NCBI GenBank assembly: GCA_036346275.1
Contig: CM070713.1
Coordinates: forward strand, 61,995,567 to 62,059,566
Reading direction: 5' to 3'
DNA length: 64,000 nt
DNA from: Otatea glauca
Lineage: Eukaryota > Streptophyta > Magnoliopsida > Poales > Poaceae
Shown: positions 47,384 to 57,869 of the stretch, one piece after another
How the letters are laid out: each line of letters begins with the position of its first letter
Position numbering within the stretch: the stretch's first letter is position 1
Translations under genes and position numbers: made by a program
Notes under the pieces: generated by a model
Told to the model about the DNA's origin: nothing
The model's database searches: none
Seen by the model: the letters and a program-made list of their open reading frames with translations, nothing else

Positions 47384-48340
47384 CGCCGGCTAGAACAAAA
47401 TAAAAAATCGTCTAATCTCCATTAACTACTCATTACATTACATCAACATAGTCATTTCACACACTGCTACTTGCACTAACATCACACCAACTTGTCCCAT
47501 TTCACGTACTACAAATTAATCTACTACTGTCATAACATGTTATATTATTTACGCAATTTTTGTCAACACAGACGCTATTTCAACTTTCTAAAAACAGGAA
47601 TGCGCAGGGACCTAATACAGTACAAAAATTCTCATTTCATCTCTTTGCTAACTCCTTACACTAATACTGTCCTATCATATAATACTAGTTATACAATTAC
47701 CGTCATTACATTCTAGCTCGTTCTGATAATACAAATATTACATGTATTACTACCTACATTAATTATGTACTAATTCTGCTAATATTACACTTATTATACT
47801 AACATTCTTGAAGATTTCATACTAACCTTTGTAAAGCAGTGCTGAAGATGACTAAAGCCCGAATAATGCCCAAAATAATCCTGAAGATCACTAAAGCCCG
47901 AACAACGTACAAAATAATCTTCGTAGACAATACCTGCAAAATAGAAATTCCTAATCAAATACTACTACGAAACAAAGATAATCCAAAAATAAATGCAAGC
48001 AAAATATAAACATGGACTAAATTCCTCTGGATTTCTGATTTACAAATTTATTTTCCGCTTAGGTTTTGTTGACCCTTCTCTCTGTCACCCTCTTTGCGCT
48101 CTCAGTTTTCTCGGCTACCTCGAAAACCCCTGACCTCTCTCGCTCTCGAACTTGTTTCTTACTCTCACATACTAACCATCGCAGCGGTCCTAATTTATAG
48201 CAGAGGAGTGAGGCCATATGCACGAGAAGAGAATAATGGTTGATGCTATCGGCGCGCAGACATAAATAGATGGATGTGACGTAAAGAAAAGTCGAACGTG
48301 ACGTAAAGAAAAGTCGGACGTGATGTAAAGTCAAATCAGA
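47384..48340. other. MULE interior near right end; no gene
   Basis: AT-rich to about 48050, then CT/GA-rich. The 48059-48346 minus ORF is low-complexity and unsupported. Confidence 0.45.
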
Positions 48341-48539
48341 GCTCACCCGTGCCTGCTAAAAACACCAGGGACCGGAAACTGCATTACGAGACACTGGCGC
48401 GTGACAGCAAAGCGACATGCGTGCGGAGGCCACCATCGCAGCCGAGCGTCTGTCTCTCCTCCGCCTGCACGCACCCAGTAAAGCAGCGAAAGAGACGCGT
48501 GCCGTTTGCATGCGAAGTGCACCAGAGGGAGCCGCTCGC

Positions 48540-48725
48540 CAGGGGAGCGGCATGGCGGGGCCCACCGCCCACGCGCGAGCAGCACCCCAGAGAAGCGGCA
48601 AGGTGGGCCCGGGCGGAGGGAAAAAATGGCAGGAAATTATGTCGCACGTCCAGGTCGCGGCACAGGTGAGCCAGGGGGCTACTTCTGCAGTTTTTTCTCT
48701 TCGACGGCTATTTTTGAAAATACGG
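48540..48725. repeat. right terminal inverted repeat of large MULE
   Basis: Inverse of 36863-37045 with degenerate identity. It contains GGTGGGCCCGGGCGGAGGGAAAAAATGGC and ends near CTATTTTTGAAAATACGG. ORFs in several frames across it come from GC composition. Confidence 0.6.
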
Positions 48726-48789
48726 ACAAACAGGAAGCCAATACAGCAAATTTTTCGCGTTTGTATATGCGCATACGAGTAGAATAGAT

Positions 48790-49940
48790 GCCTGGCTAGC
48801 TAGCTCTGTCTACGTACGTGCAGCTAACGGCCGAGGTGACTGGTGTGAAGGCAGAAAGAACGGCTACATGATTGACAAGATCGAGGCAGCCCAAAGCAGC
48901 TAGCTCCAAAGCATAATATATCTAGGCCTCGTTAAGTCGTTATACCGACTCATCGGTGATCGAGATCAGCAGTTCAGCACCCAGTTTGGACGTTTGCGGC
49001 CTTGAGGAAACTAAGCCATAGCGTTGTTGCAGATAGTTTCTGTCAATCATGTCCGTGCACTCACTTCATCAATCAGTCTATTGTGATTTTAATTAGTAGC
49101 AAAAATGTGGTGAAAGAATAATCATTACCAGATTGTCGTGATGACTTTGAGCTTATTCTACGAGAGAATTTTATACTATACTAGTTAAGTGCCCATACGT
49201 TGCTATGAAAATTCTCAAACAACCTTATTAAGAAAAGTTTTTCAAAGCAACAGCCAAGTTGGTTAATGAAAAAGATATGTATAAAGCGAACTTGTTAGCT
49301 ACTTAAGAGTGCTTCAAATTATTAGTTAATAATTTATGCTAGTATAATTTTTAAAAGTCTTAACATGATAGTACAACAGCAACTTTAAATAATTTAGTCT
49401 TTTTTTTTCTCCTCCCCTTTTGTCTCGAGTGTAGTCTTCTGCACTTTGTAACTTTAAACTTTGTTTTCTACTTTCATAATTTAATCACAGCTTTAGTTGT
49501 CTTAAAAAAGAGAGAGGAGCCATAGCCATGGCCTCCTTCGTCCCTCTTGAATCTTTTATATTGTTTCTTTCTCTCTTTCTTCTGTGTGTGTATGAGACTT
49601 CTTCTCCTCTGTCTCTTCCTACGTCTCTTCGTATGTCCTCTACGATGGAGATGAATGTGGCCTTTTATAGGTGGAGGAGGGAGCAGCCGCCAGACGTGTA
49701 AGTATTCAGCCTCTATGATACGGTGCCTTGTGATCTCCAGGATTGACACGTGATTTGATTATGCAATTCTTGTCTTTTAATCTCATCCGAATGAGATACA
49801 ATGAAATAGATTTTCATGTTATGGGATACAGTGAGTATGTAATTCCATCCAAGTGGGATATGATGAGAAACTCTTTCATTTATAAGAAATATGAATAAAA
49901 TCCTTCTTGTGATCAGTAATATTTTCATAAAATAGAAAAA
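48790..49940. other. intergenic, nothing recognised
   Basis: No gene supported. The ACTAGTTAAGTGCCCATACGTTGC word at about 49180 is a motif I have often seen in grass repeats, but I cannot assign it. Confidence 0.4.
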
Positions 49941-49954
49941 TCCGGATCGGGTGG

Positions 49955-50060
49955 AGGGCGGACTGAGCGAATAGAAAGAAAGGCTAAGCGAACAGAAGGA
50001 ATGACTGAGCGAACAGAAGGAAAGGGGTGGGGCGGGTTGAGCGAATAGAAAGAAAAAGAG
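49955..50060. repeat. four tandem units GAGCGAAYAGAARGAAAGG
   Basis: Units of about 23 bp (CTGAGCGAACAGAAGGAA and variants) repeat four times just upstream of the PSKR-like fragment. Confidence 0.7.
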
Positions 50061-50099
50061 AGTATAGAGAACGAACCGTTGCTACCAAATCGTAATTAG

Positions 50100-51225
50100 A
50101 AGTAGCAGAGATAGTTTGACCTGACAGGCACATTCCCAGCTAACATGTCACTCCCGGTGATTGAGGTCTTCAATATATCCTTCAACTTCTTCAATGGCTT
50201 CCATCCCAAGCTGCATGGTTCGCCGCAGCTCGCGGTGTACGATGCGGGGTACAACACATTTAGAGGGCTCATTGATATAAGTATCTGTGAGTTGTCTGGA
50301 GCTATCCGCGTGATACGGTTCACATAGAATCTCTTCACCGGGGAGTTCTCAGCAGGCTTCGGGAACTGCACGAAGCTCGAGGAGCTATATGTTGATCTCA
50401 AGAGCATCTACGGGAGCTTGGCAGATGATCTATTCAGGTTGCCATCTCTTAAGAACCTGTCTCTGCAGGAGAATCAGCTCACTGGTAGGATGAGCCCAAG
50501 GTTTGGCAATCTCTCCAGCCTTGTTAAGCTGGACATATCTTTCAATTGGTTCTATGGATACCTTCCAAATGTTTTTGGTAGCCTTCGCAACTTGGAGTAC
50601 TTCTCCGCACTGTCCAACTTCTTCAGGGGCCCATTGCCTTCCTCGCTGTCCAATTCGCCATCACTGAAGATGTTGTACCTGAGGAACAATTCTCTGACTG
50701 GAAAGATCAATCTCAATTGCTCGGCAATGGCCAAATTGAGTTCGCTTGACCTTGGCACAAATAAGTTGATCGGCACAATTTATAGTTTGTCAGACTGCCA
50801 ATATCTGAGAAGCTTAAATCTTTCCACGAACAACCTCAGTGGAGAAATCCCTGCTGGTTTCAGGAAGCTTCAGTTGCTAGCCCACATCTCGCTTTCAAAG
50901 AATAGCTTCACAGATATCCCCTCAGCATTATCTGTCCTTCAAGACTGTCCAAGCCTAACAAGCCTCGTGCTGACAAAGAACTTTCATGACAGAAAGGCCT
51001 TGCCGATGACTGAAATACATGGTTTCCATAACATCCAAGTGTTTCATTGCTAACAGCCATCTTTCAGGATCGGTACCACCATGGCTAGCTAATTTCACAC
51101 AATTGAAGGCGCTAGATTTGTCATGGAATCAATTGACTGGGAATATTGCTGCATGGATTGATGATCTTGAGCTTCTATTCTAGTTGGATCTTTCTAACAA
51201 TTCACTTACTGGAGGAACAACACTT
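50100..51225 (+). pseudogene. phytosulfokine-receptor-like LRR fragment
   Basis: Leucine-rich repeats match the ectodomain of PSKR1-type receptor kinases: LPVIEVFNISFNFFNG, LRNLEYFSALSNFFRGPLPS, SALSVLQDCPSLTSLVLTKN, HNIQVF. In-frame TAG at 50325-50327, a one-base frame change near 51040 and a further TAG at 51181-51183 break it. There is no signal peptide, membrane segment or kinase domain. Similarity starts near 50105 inside an LRR and ends near 51225. It is a truncated copy of roughly 370 codons from the middle of the extracellular domain. In intact receptors this region binds the sulfated peptide and regulates growth. Confidence 0.88.
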
Positions 51226-51800
51226 TAGATTACTGCTCTGCTATATCATTTACATATTTACTTAGATTTCACATTTCAAAATAGTAAATGAATTATGCAG
51301 AAAACCTCACCTGGATGATTTATCGTAAAGCAACACATTGAATGTAAAGTGAAAATGGCCCTGGAGTATTTGGCACTCTTATTTATTTTGCTGAGCATTA
51401 TCAATAATTTTTAGCTCTACATAATGTTCACGTTAATACAGTAGCACATACAAAATGCCTCCTATTACTCCACACAACCAAATCCAGTATGCACTACAAA
51501 GAAATCAAGAATGACAAAAAAGAGTATGTATATGCACTGCCGTAGCTATACTGTTCTCAGAAAAGTTGCTCACAGGAAAATCATCAACAGCAAACTAATA
51601 AACACATCCACGCATCATTGGGAGAAATTAGTAAAATCAATTGCTTGCTTGTTACTTTCTTATTTGCCCTGGGTTCATTTTTTCCATGTACCTATTTGAG
51701 TAAGAAATCAAGCTATGGTGCTTACGGGTTCATGGAGGTATAATACTTTGTCCCTTGTACTATTAGCAATATCAACTATAATTATGCATGCTTCCAAATT
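51226..51800. other. AT-rich spacer; nothing recognised
   Basis: No coding or RNA feature is supported between the LRR fragment and the direct repeat. Confidence 0.45.
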
Positions 51801-51802
51801 TA

Positions 51803-52240
51803 GCCTTGGAAAAACCATGGACCATAATAGTGAATTCTACAGTGCCACTAACCAGTGATCTATCAGGACATGCAAAGTGATGTAACATAAAATTAATTGG
51901 AGGATATATAAGTTGCCAAACCTGATTGACAAATATACATTGAAAAGGACTCCAATCCTCATTCAACTGCAAAAAAAAGGGATTAAAAAAGCCAGAAATT
52001 GAACCAATATAGGAGGATGATTCCATTGTTTCTCATGATTATCAATAGCAGCAAGCCAGAAACAAAGGTTGGGATTTCTATAGTGGTAGTATGTATCCAC
52101 ATCAAGATAAGAACTCTGTTTTGCCTTGGAGAAACCATGGACCATAATAGTGAATTCTACAGTGCCATTAACAAGTGATATATCAGGACATGCAAAGTGA
52201 TGTAATCAACATAAAATTAATTGGAGATCACAAACCCTTT
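51803..52240. repeat. direct repeat of about 105 bp, two copies 317 bp apart
   Basis: GCCTTGGAAAAACCATGGAC..., with TAGTGAATTCTACAGTGCC and CAGGACATGCAAAGTGATGTAA, occurs at 51803-51905 and again at 52120-52235 with few changes. Confidence 0.8.
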
Positions 52241-52901
52241 ATCCCACCTGTCAGTTATCGAACATCGTAGAGCCCGTGAAACTCCTCACCATAATCACCG
52301 GTAAACTCTAGCTGTGTTCTCTCTCCCTGGTTCCCAAAGCCGCCGCTCCCTCTCAGCCATTTCTAATGGCCGTCGAATCCATGGCCACAAACGCCACACT
52401 GTGCAGCGATTACATTTCAACATCAATAACTACTCGAGAAACTTAATCCCAGGATCACATGCTAACATGCAGAATTGCTAGCCAAGCACCATTACTTACA
52501 CAACCATGTGGCCATCGCCGTAGATAGTCTCCCACTTCACAGGCAGCGGCGCACGGACATCCTCCTCCTCCCCTAGTCCCTGCAACGTTCCATCACCCAG
52601 TGCAGCCGCTGGAGGTGGAGTGAACCTGCCGATCACTACACATGATAAGCATACACATACCACCCACCAGGAAGCCCATCCAACCAAAACCAAAGCAAAA
52701 ACCCTAGAAATCTCGCTCCGATCCAGCTACCTCAACCCCTCCTCCACCTCAGCCGCTGCCGCCACAGGCGAGGTGGCCGACGGCAGGGACGGGGCCACGC
52801 TGGTCGTGCCCGGGGGAGGCGAAGCGGGCCGACATCGGAGGCGGCGGTGGGGGTGGCGCACCGTTCCACATCGGCTGAGATTGGTGGGGCGCGGCGTGGC
52901 G

Positions 52902-53054
52902 GCCTCCTGCTTTTGCCGTCGGCTCGTAGGGGTCCGCGGGGAGGAGCGGGGCCACACCGGGGAAGGCGTCCTCGAGGTAATGGAGGATGATGAGGGACTC
53001 GCGGAGGATAGGGACCTTCTTGTGGACGGGATTGGACCGGAGGAGGACTTGGTT
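52902..53054 (-). pseudogene. tau-class glutathione S-transferase fragment
   Basis: Fifty codons in a longer minus-strand ORF read VLLRSNPVHKKVPIL, ESLIILHYLEDAFPG and LLPADPYEP. These are the thioredoxin-fold glutathione-site motifs of plant tau GSTs. The eight or so residues normally lying between KKVPVL and ESL are missing. No catalytic N-terminal Ser region or C-terminal helical domain is seen. The flanking GC-rich sequence does not continue the family. It reads opposite to the PSKR-like fragment 1.7 kb away. This is a captured or degraded exon piece. Confidence 0.75.
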
Positions 53055-53229
53055 GCGCGCCGGCGTGGGAGGCTGGCTCGGCGGGGGGAGGGGGATTCGT
53101 GGAGTGAGACGGCGGAGAGGGAGGAGGGGAGGTCGTGAGGATGACATCATTGTGGGTGGCGTGAATGGTTCTTGGATTCGGCAGCGTTGCGGGTTTGGCG
53201 TGGGCTGGGTTTTTTCAGGCCTTTAATTG

Positions 53230-54200
53230 CGAGAATGGTTATTGGGCTGGCAAACGTAGCTGGCTGGCCACAAGGGCGTGGGTGAAAAATGAAGAACGGA
53301 TCATGTCACCAACTCGTCGTTATTAGAAGTAGTAGAGATTATACTAGTGGTATATGACAGGTAGTAGAAATCGGATATAACAGTTGAATTGTTGATGATA
53401 TTCCTACTACTCTACTATCAGAGGAAATATAAATAAATACCTACTAATTAGTCTGATACATTAGATTGAAATTAAAGAATAAATGGTCTATATTGAATTT
53501 AGTGTAACGTAAAAGAGCTCTAATTTTTACGTCTACGGCCTGGCTAGGATGAGCTTTAGAGACCTAACGCAATTGTGTTATCTCTAATCACAGTCCAAGC
53601 CATCCAAAGTTCTGCATGTTTACATCCCGTTTGGATGTCAGAATTGGGGGCTGAATTGGGTAATTGAAACTGTAATTCCAATCCTTAGGCTGTTTGGATG
53701 GAATCAGAATTGGATCTTGAACCATGGCACTAAATGGTTTTTGTTCGTTTGGGCCTTGTTAACCACATGCATAACAACCCAACCATGATTTTTTGAGAGG
53801 AGAAGCACAAAGTACGGCCCAAATATTACAATACTCACGGCCCAAACTCCGCGATCACCGAATCTTTTCCCCGCGTCCGTGGCCCGATGGCTGTTTCGCC
53901 AGTTACGTGTCCGCCCCTGAGCCACCACACCCATCATCTCCCTGCACCTTAAACGGAAACGGTTTCGTGCGGTTTAAGTAGGGACTATAACCTCGGACGG
54001 CTGCTTTTTTTTTCCAGACGTTATAATATTTTTTTCTACGTGTAAAATATTTTTTTCTACGTGTAAAATATGTTTCTTCGATAATAGTAAAAATATGCGC
54101 GCGAAAGAAAATGTTGCATACGTTGAAAAAAATATTGCACACTTTAAAAAATTGTTGCACCGAGCGTCCGACGCAACATTCCAAAAATCGAACGTCCGGA
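53230..54200. other. intergenic before hAT element
   Basis: No gene supported. ATTAGAAGTAGTAGAGAT at about 53321 resembles ATTAGAAGTAGCAGAGAT at 50093. The 54000-54200 stretch has repeated TCTACGTGTAAAATAT words. Confidence 0.4.
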
Positions 54201-54779
54201 CAGGGCCGGTCCTAGGGGGCAGGGTGGGCCGCCGCCCCAGACCCCCAAAAGTCAAGGGCCCAGGTGTACAACAATCAGCATAGGCTATTGGACTTGGTCC
54301 ACCACAGTGACCAGACTATTTAGATTCCAGCAATCCAAGAGGCAGGCGTCTTGATTCCAGCAGTCCAAGAGGCAGGCATCTTGATTCCAGCAGTCCAAGA
54401 GGCAGGTGTCTTGGGTGGCCTCTACAGCTTCCTCATGATCAATGTCCTGCGAGTCTACAACATGATCAACTAGTTGTTCATTGATGCCTCTTGCTTTCTA
54501 TGTTCTTCCAAAAATCAAATCACAGAAATCTTGAGGCAGTGTTCTGGGCGAACAACAAACTGCTGTCGCCTGCCGTGTGTTGTGCAGCGTGCTAGTGTGC
54601 TACGGTGCTAGCCTAGGGCCCTGCCACTGGCGTCTGCATGCAGGCGATTCAACCGTGATCGGACGGAGACGCAGTCACCACAGAGTGAATATTAATCTTC
54701 CCTAATCTCTTTTCCCTATTAGTCTTACACTATTTAATCTTTGATACATTTATTATTATTTTCAACGCCGTGCGTTATC

Positions 54780-57302
54780 ATGTCATGTAGAAAGTATCCA
54801 TCCAGTAGTGAAAAAAGAAAAAGAAAGAAACATGCGGATGACTTCATAGAAACGCAGAGAGGAGCTATGGACAAAATTTTAAAGAGTAATACAAGTACTT
54901 CCCCGAACCCAAATGATGAGTTGGCGATAGTTGCTGTGGAGGAAGAGGAACTAGCCATTGGGATTTCTGAAGAAGAGGAAAATGTTGACATCAACGTCAA
55001 TGATAACAATGTAAGTGGCCACGAGAATCTAGCTAATTCATCGGGTGCATATGCACAGTCTGCTAGTGTTGATGAACAGCCAGTTTATACTTCTGATATT
55101 TATGATCCAAGAAATTGGGATAATCTTGATAATAAAGCAAGAGACATATTAGTTGAGAAAGGGCCTATAAGAGAAGAAGGTATGGAATTCCCTCTAGATG
55201 ATGCCTCAAGACATTTTGCATATGCTCATTATTATAGAAAATTAAGCAATGGAGAGGTACATGATAGAAAATGGCTAGTTTATTCAAAGCATGTTGACAA
55301 AGTTTTTTGCTTCTGCTGTAAGATCTTTAAGTCTAGCACTAATAAAAGTCCGAGTTCCTTAGCACATGATGGATATAGAAATTGGAGGCATATTAGTGAG
55401 AAACTTAGAGAACATGAAAATAGCGTTGAGCATATTAGTAATATGAACAAGTGGAATGAATTGAGGACTAGACTGCAGAAAGAGGAAACTATTGACAAAG
55501 ACTTGCAGAAGCAAATCACAAAGGAGAAAGAACGCTTGAGGCAAGTTTTGTTAAGAATAATAGCAATTGTGAAATTTCTTGGTAAACGCAACTTGGCTTT
55601 TAGAGGAAGCAGTGAGTAGCTTTACAATGATAGTAATGGTAATTTCTTAGCTTGTGCTCAGATGATTGCAGAATTTGACTTGGTAATGCAAGACCATCTT
55701 AGATGTGTGTAGAAGAAAGAAATTCATTATCATTATCTCAGTCATAAAATTCAGAATGAGCTGATATCACTTTTGGCTTCTCATATTACAAGTTCTATCA
55801 TAAAGGTTGTTAAAGAGGCCAAGTATTTCTCTATTATCCTAGATTGTACCCCTGCTGTCAGTCATCAAGAACAAATGACATTATTAGTTCGTTGTGTTAA
55901 TTTGTCTGATGGAAAGATAAATATTGAGGAGTACTTTTTGGGGTTCTTGAAGGTGGATGACACATCTAGTTTGGGACTTTTTAATGTATTGCTTGATGCT
56001 ATGAAGTCCTTTGGCCTAAATATTAATGATATAAGGGGTCAAGGCTATGACAATGGTTCCAATATGAAAGGAAAACACCAAGGGGTACAAAAACGGTTAA
56101 TTGATATCAATCCAAGAGCATTGTATATGCCATGTGCTTGCCATAGTCTCAATCTTACTCTTTGTGATATGGCAAAATCTTGTGGGAAAGCTGTTTCATT
56201 TTTTGGAATTGTTCAACAGATATATGTATTATTTTTGGTTCTACGAAAAGGTGGAATGTTTTGCTTAAACATGTTCCTAGTTTAACTGTGAAATCATTGT
56301 CAAATACTCGGTGGGAGAGTCGAATCAAAAGTGTTATAGCAATAAGATATCAAGCAACTAAGATAAGGTCAGCTTTGTCTGAGTTACGTCATGCTTCTGA
56401 CATTGAACCTAAGGACAAAAGTGATGCAAAAAATTTATTTGATGCACTTGGCAGCTTTGAGTTTCTACTTGATATGGTTATCTGGCATGATGTTTTATTT
56501 ACTGTAAATAAAGTGAGTAAAAAGTTACAATCGCCAACCATGTGCATTGAATCTACTTTGAAGCAAATACAAGGTATAATGGAATACTTTGAGAAGTATA
56601 GAAATGAGGGATTTTCTTCTTGTCTGAACATTGCAAAAGGTATTGCAGATGACATGGGTGTAGAGGCATCATTTCCAGTAAAGCGTCGTGCCGTGAGAAA
56701 GAAACAATTTGATGAAAGTAATTGCCAAGAAGAAATCCTAAAAACTGAGAGGGCTTTTGAAGTTAAATATTTTTTGGCTTTGGTTGATATGGCAATCACT
56801 TCTTTGAAGACCAGATTCGAAGAACTCATGATGTTTAAAGATATATTCGGATTTTTATTGAGCTCAAACAACCTGAAGTCATTAAATGATAATGAACTTG
56901 AAGAGTGTTGCACTAAATTTGCAGACACTTTCTCTCATGATGGTTCATCTGATGTTGAGGTATATGATCTTATTTCTGAATTAAAGATTATGAAATTCAC
57001 TTTGCCAGATGGCGCATTGTCTGCTATGGAGATTTTCGAGCATGTTAGAGATGTGGATTGTTATCCTAATGTCTCCATTGCTTATCGAATCTTATTTATC
57101 GTGCTGTGGATCATGCATCATTGAAAGAAGCTTTTCAAAATTGAAATTGTTGAAGAACTATTTGAGATCAACAATGACTCAAGAAAGGCTAAATGATTTG
57201 GCGACTTTAAGCATCGAGAAGAAGTTATTGGACCAGATTGATATCAATATTATAATCGAGGACTTTGTATCACAAAATGTTATAAGAAATTTTTTAAGAT
57301 GA
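54780..57302 (+). pseudogene. hAT transposase (TTF zinc finger, DUF4371, hAT-C), broken
   Basis: The ATG at 54780-54782 begins MSCRKYPSSSEKRKRKK. The ORF start upstream is a TTG and is less likely. A TTF-type zinc finger lies at about 55260-55440 (FCFCCKIF, EHENSVEHI). The DUF4371/RNase-H-like core is next (AKYFSIILDCTPAVSHQEQM, GQGYDNGSNMKG, CACHSLNL). The C-terminal dimerisation region is ERSFSKLKLLKNYLRSTM, LNDLATLSIEKKLL. Two TAG codons interrupt one frame (55617-55619, 55710-55712), and frame changes fall near 56235 and 57100. The product belongs to the ZMYM1-like hAT group. It could not make full transposase. Confidence 0.93.
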
Positions 57303-57426
57303 TGCCAAGTGCCAAGTAAGTGTTTATGATTGCAATTTACATTTGTCATTTCATTAACTTTAAAGTGTTCTATAGAAGTAATTTTTGTGCATCGAATATT
57401 AATTTCTTCAATGATGTGTGCTTATA

Positions 57427-57430
<4 letters not shown>

Positions 57431-57500
<70 letters not shown>

Positions 57501-57530
57501 CATAGAGTCATATATATATATATATAAAAG
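57431..57530. repeat. TA microsatellite inside hAT element
   Basis: About 65 bp of uninterrupted TATATA at 57431-57495, then a shorter second run to 57526. Tyr/Ile ORFs across it are artefacts. Confidence 0.95.
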
Positions 57531-57869
57531 GAGGTGGATGGGGTCTCCATATAAGTTTTCGCCCCGAGCCCCCAAAATGTCAGGACCGGCCCTGCGTCCG
57601 GACGCTAGTTCTGGCCATAACTTAAACAATTATCATAGGTGAGCATCAATGATCGACGTATCAGATGATTCGGATCAACTTAGAATCAGATAAATAGTGT
57701 TTTACTACAGTATCATAAACAGCGCTTCCACATAACGGAAAAAAAACTGCTCAGTATTTTTAGCCGATCCTAATTATCTATTTTCGATCGACGTCGTCCA
57801 CGTAGACTGTTTAAGTTGTCGTCGCGTGGGACCGCATGGCAACTGTTTCCCCTTAAACCCGTCTCTGCC

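Larger units (their letters stand above)
36820..48780 (-). mobile_element. large Mutator-like element with PMD, Myb/SANT-like and acidic ORFs
   Basis: Degenerate inverted ends face each other. About 36863-37040 matches the reverse of about 48540-48725, with shared words GAGCCCCTGGCCCACC / AGCCCCCTGGCTCACC and TTTTTTCCCT, GCCCGGGCCCACC. Four genes or gene remnants inside all read on the minus strand, with the transposase nearest the right end as in MuDR-type elements. A 9-bp target duplication was not found, and weaker similarity may extend the ends outward. The outer limits are therefore approximate. Nested MITEs lie at 37317-37561 and 46898-47383. Confidence 0.65.
54201..57594 (+). mobile_element. 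hAT transposon, complete, 3394 bp
   Basis: Perfect 13-bp inverted ends CAGGGCCGGTCCT and AGGACCGGCCCTG sit between perfect 8-bp duplications CGTCCGGA (54193-54200 and 57595-57602). The interior carries one plus-strand hAT transposase remnant. The near 3' side has a long TA microsatellite. Clean ends and duplication with a damaged gene suggest either insertion as a defective copy or decay after insertion. Confidence 0.97.

Noticed and set aside
48349..48787. ORFs over the right MULE end
   Set aside because: GC-rich terminal repeat; overlapping frames on both strands.
52620..53138. 172-codon plus-strand ORF
   Set aside because: It is antisense to the GST fragment and Gly/Arg rich; the minus strand carries the recognisable motifs.
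50093..53338. A single transposon bounded by the two ATTAGAAGTAG words
   Set aside because: The words are in the same orientation, no inverted ends or exact target duplication were found, so no boundary could be drawn.
57330..57642. Tyr/Ile-rich ORFs
   Set aside because: They translate the TA microsatellite.
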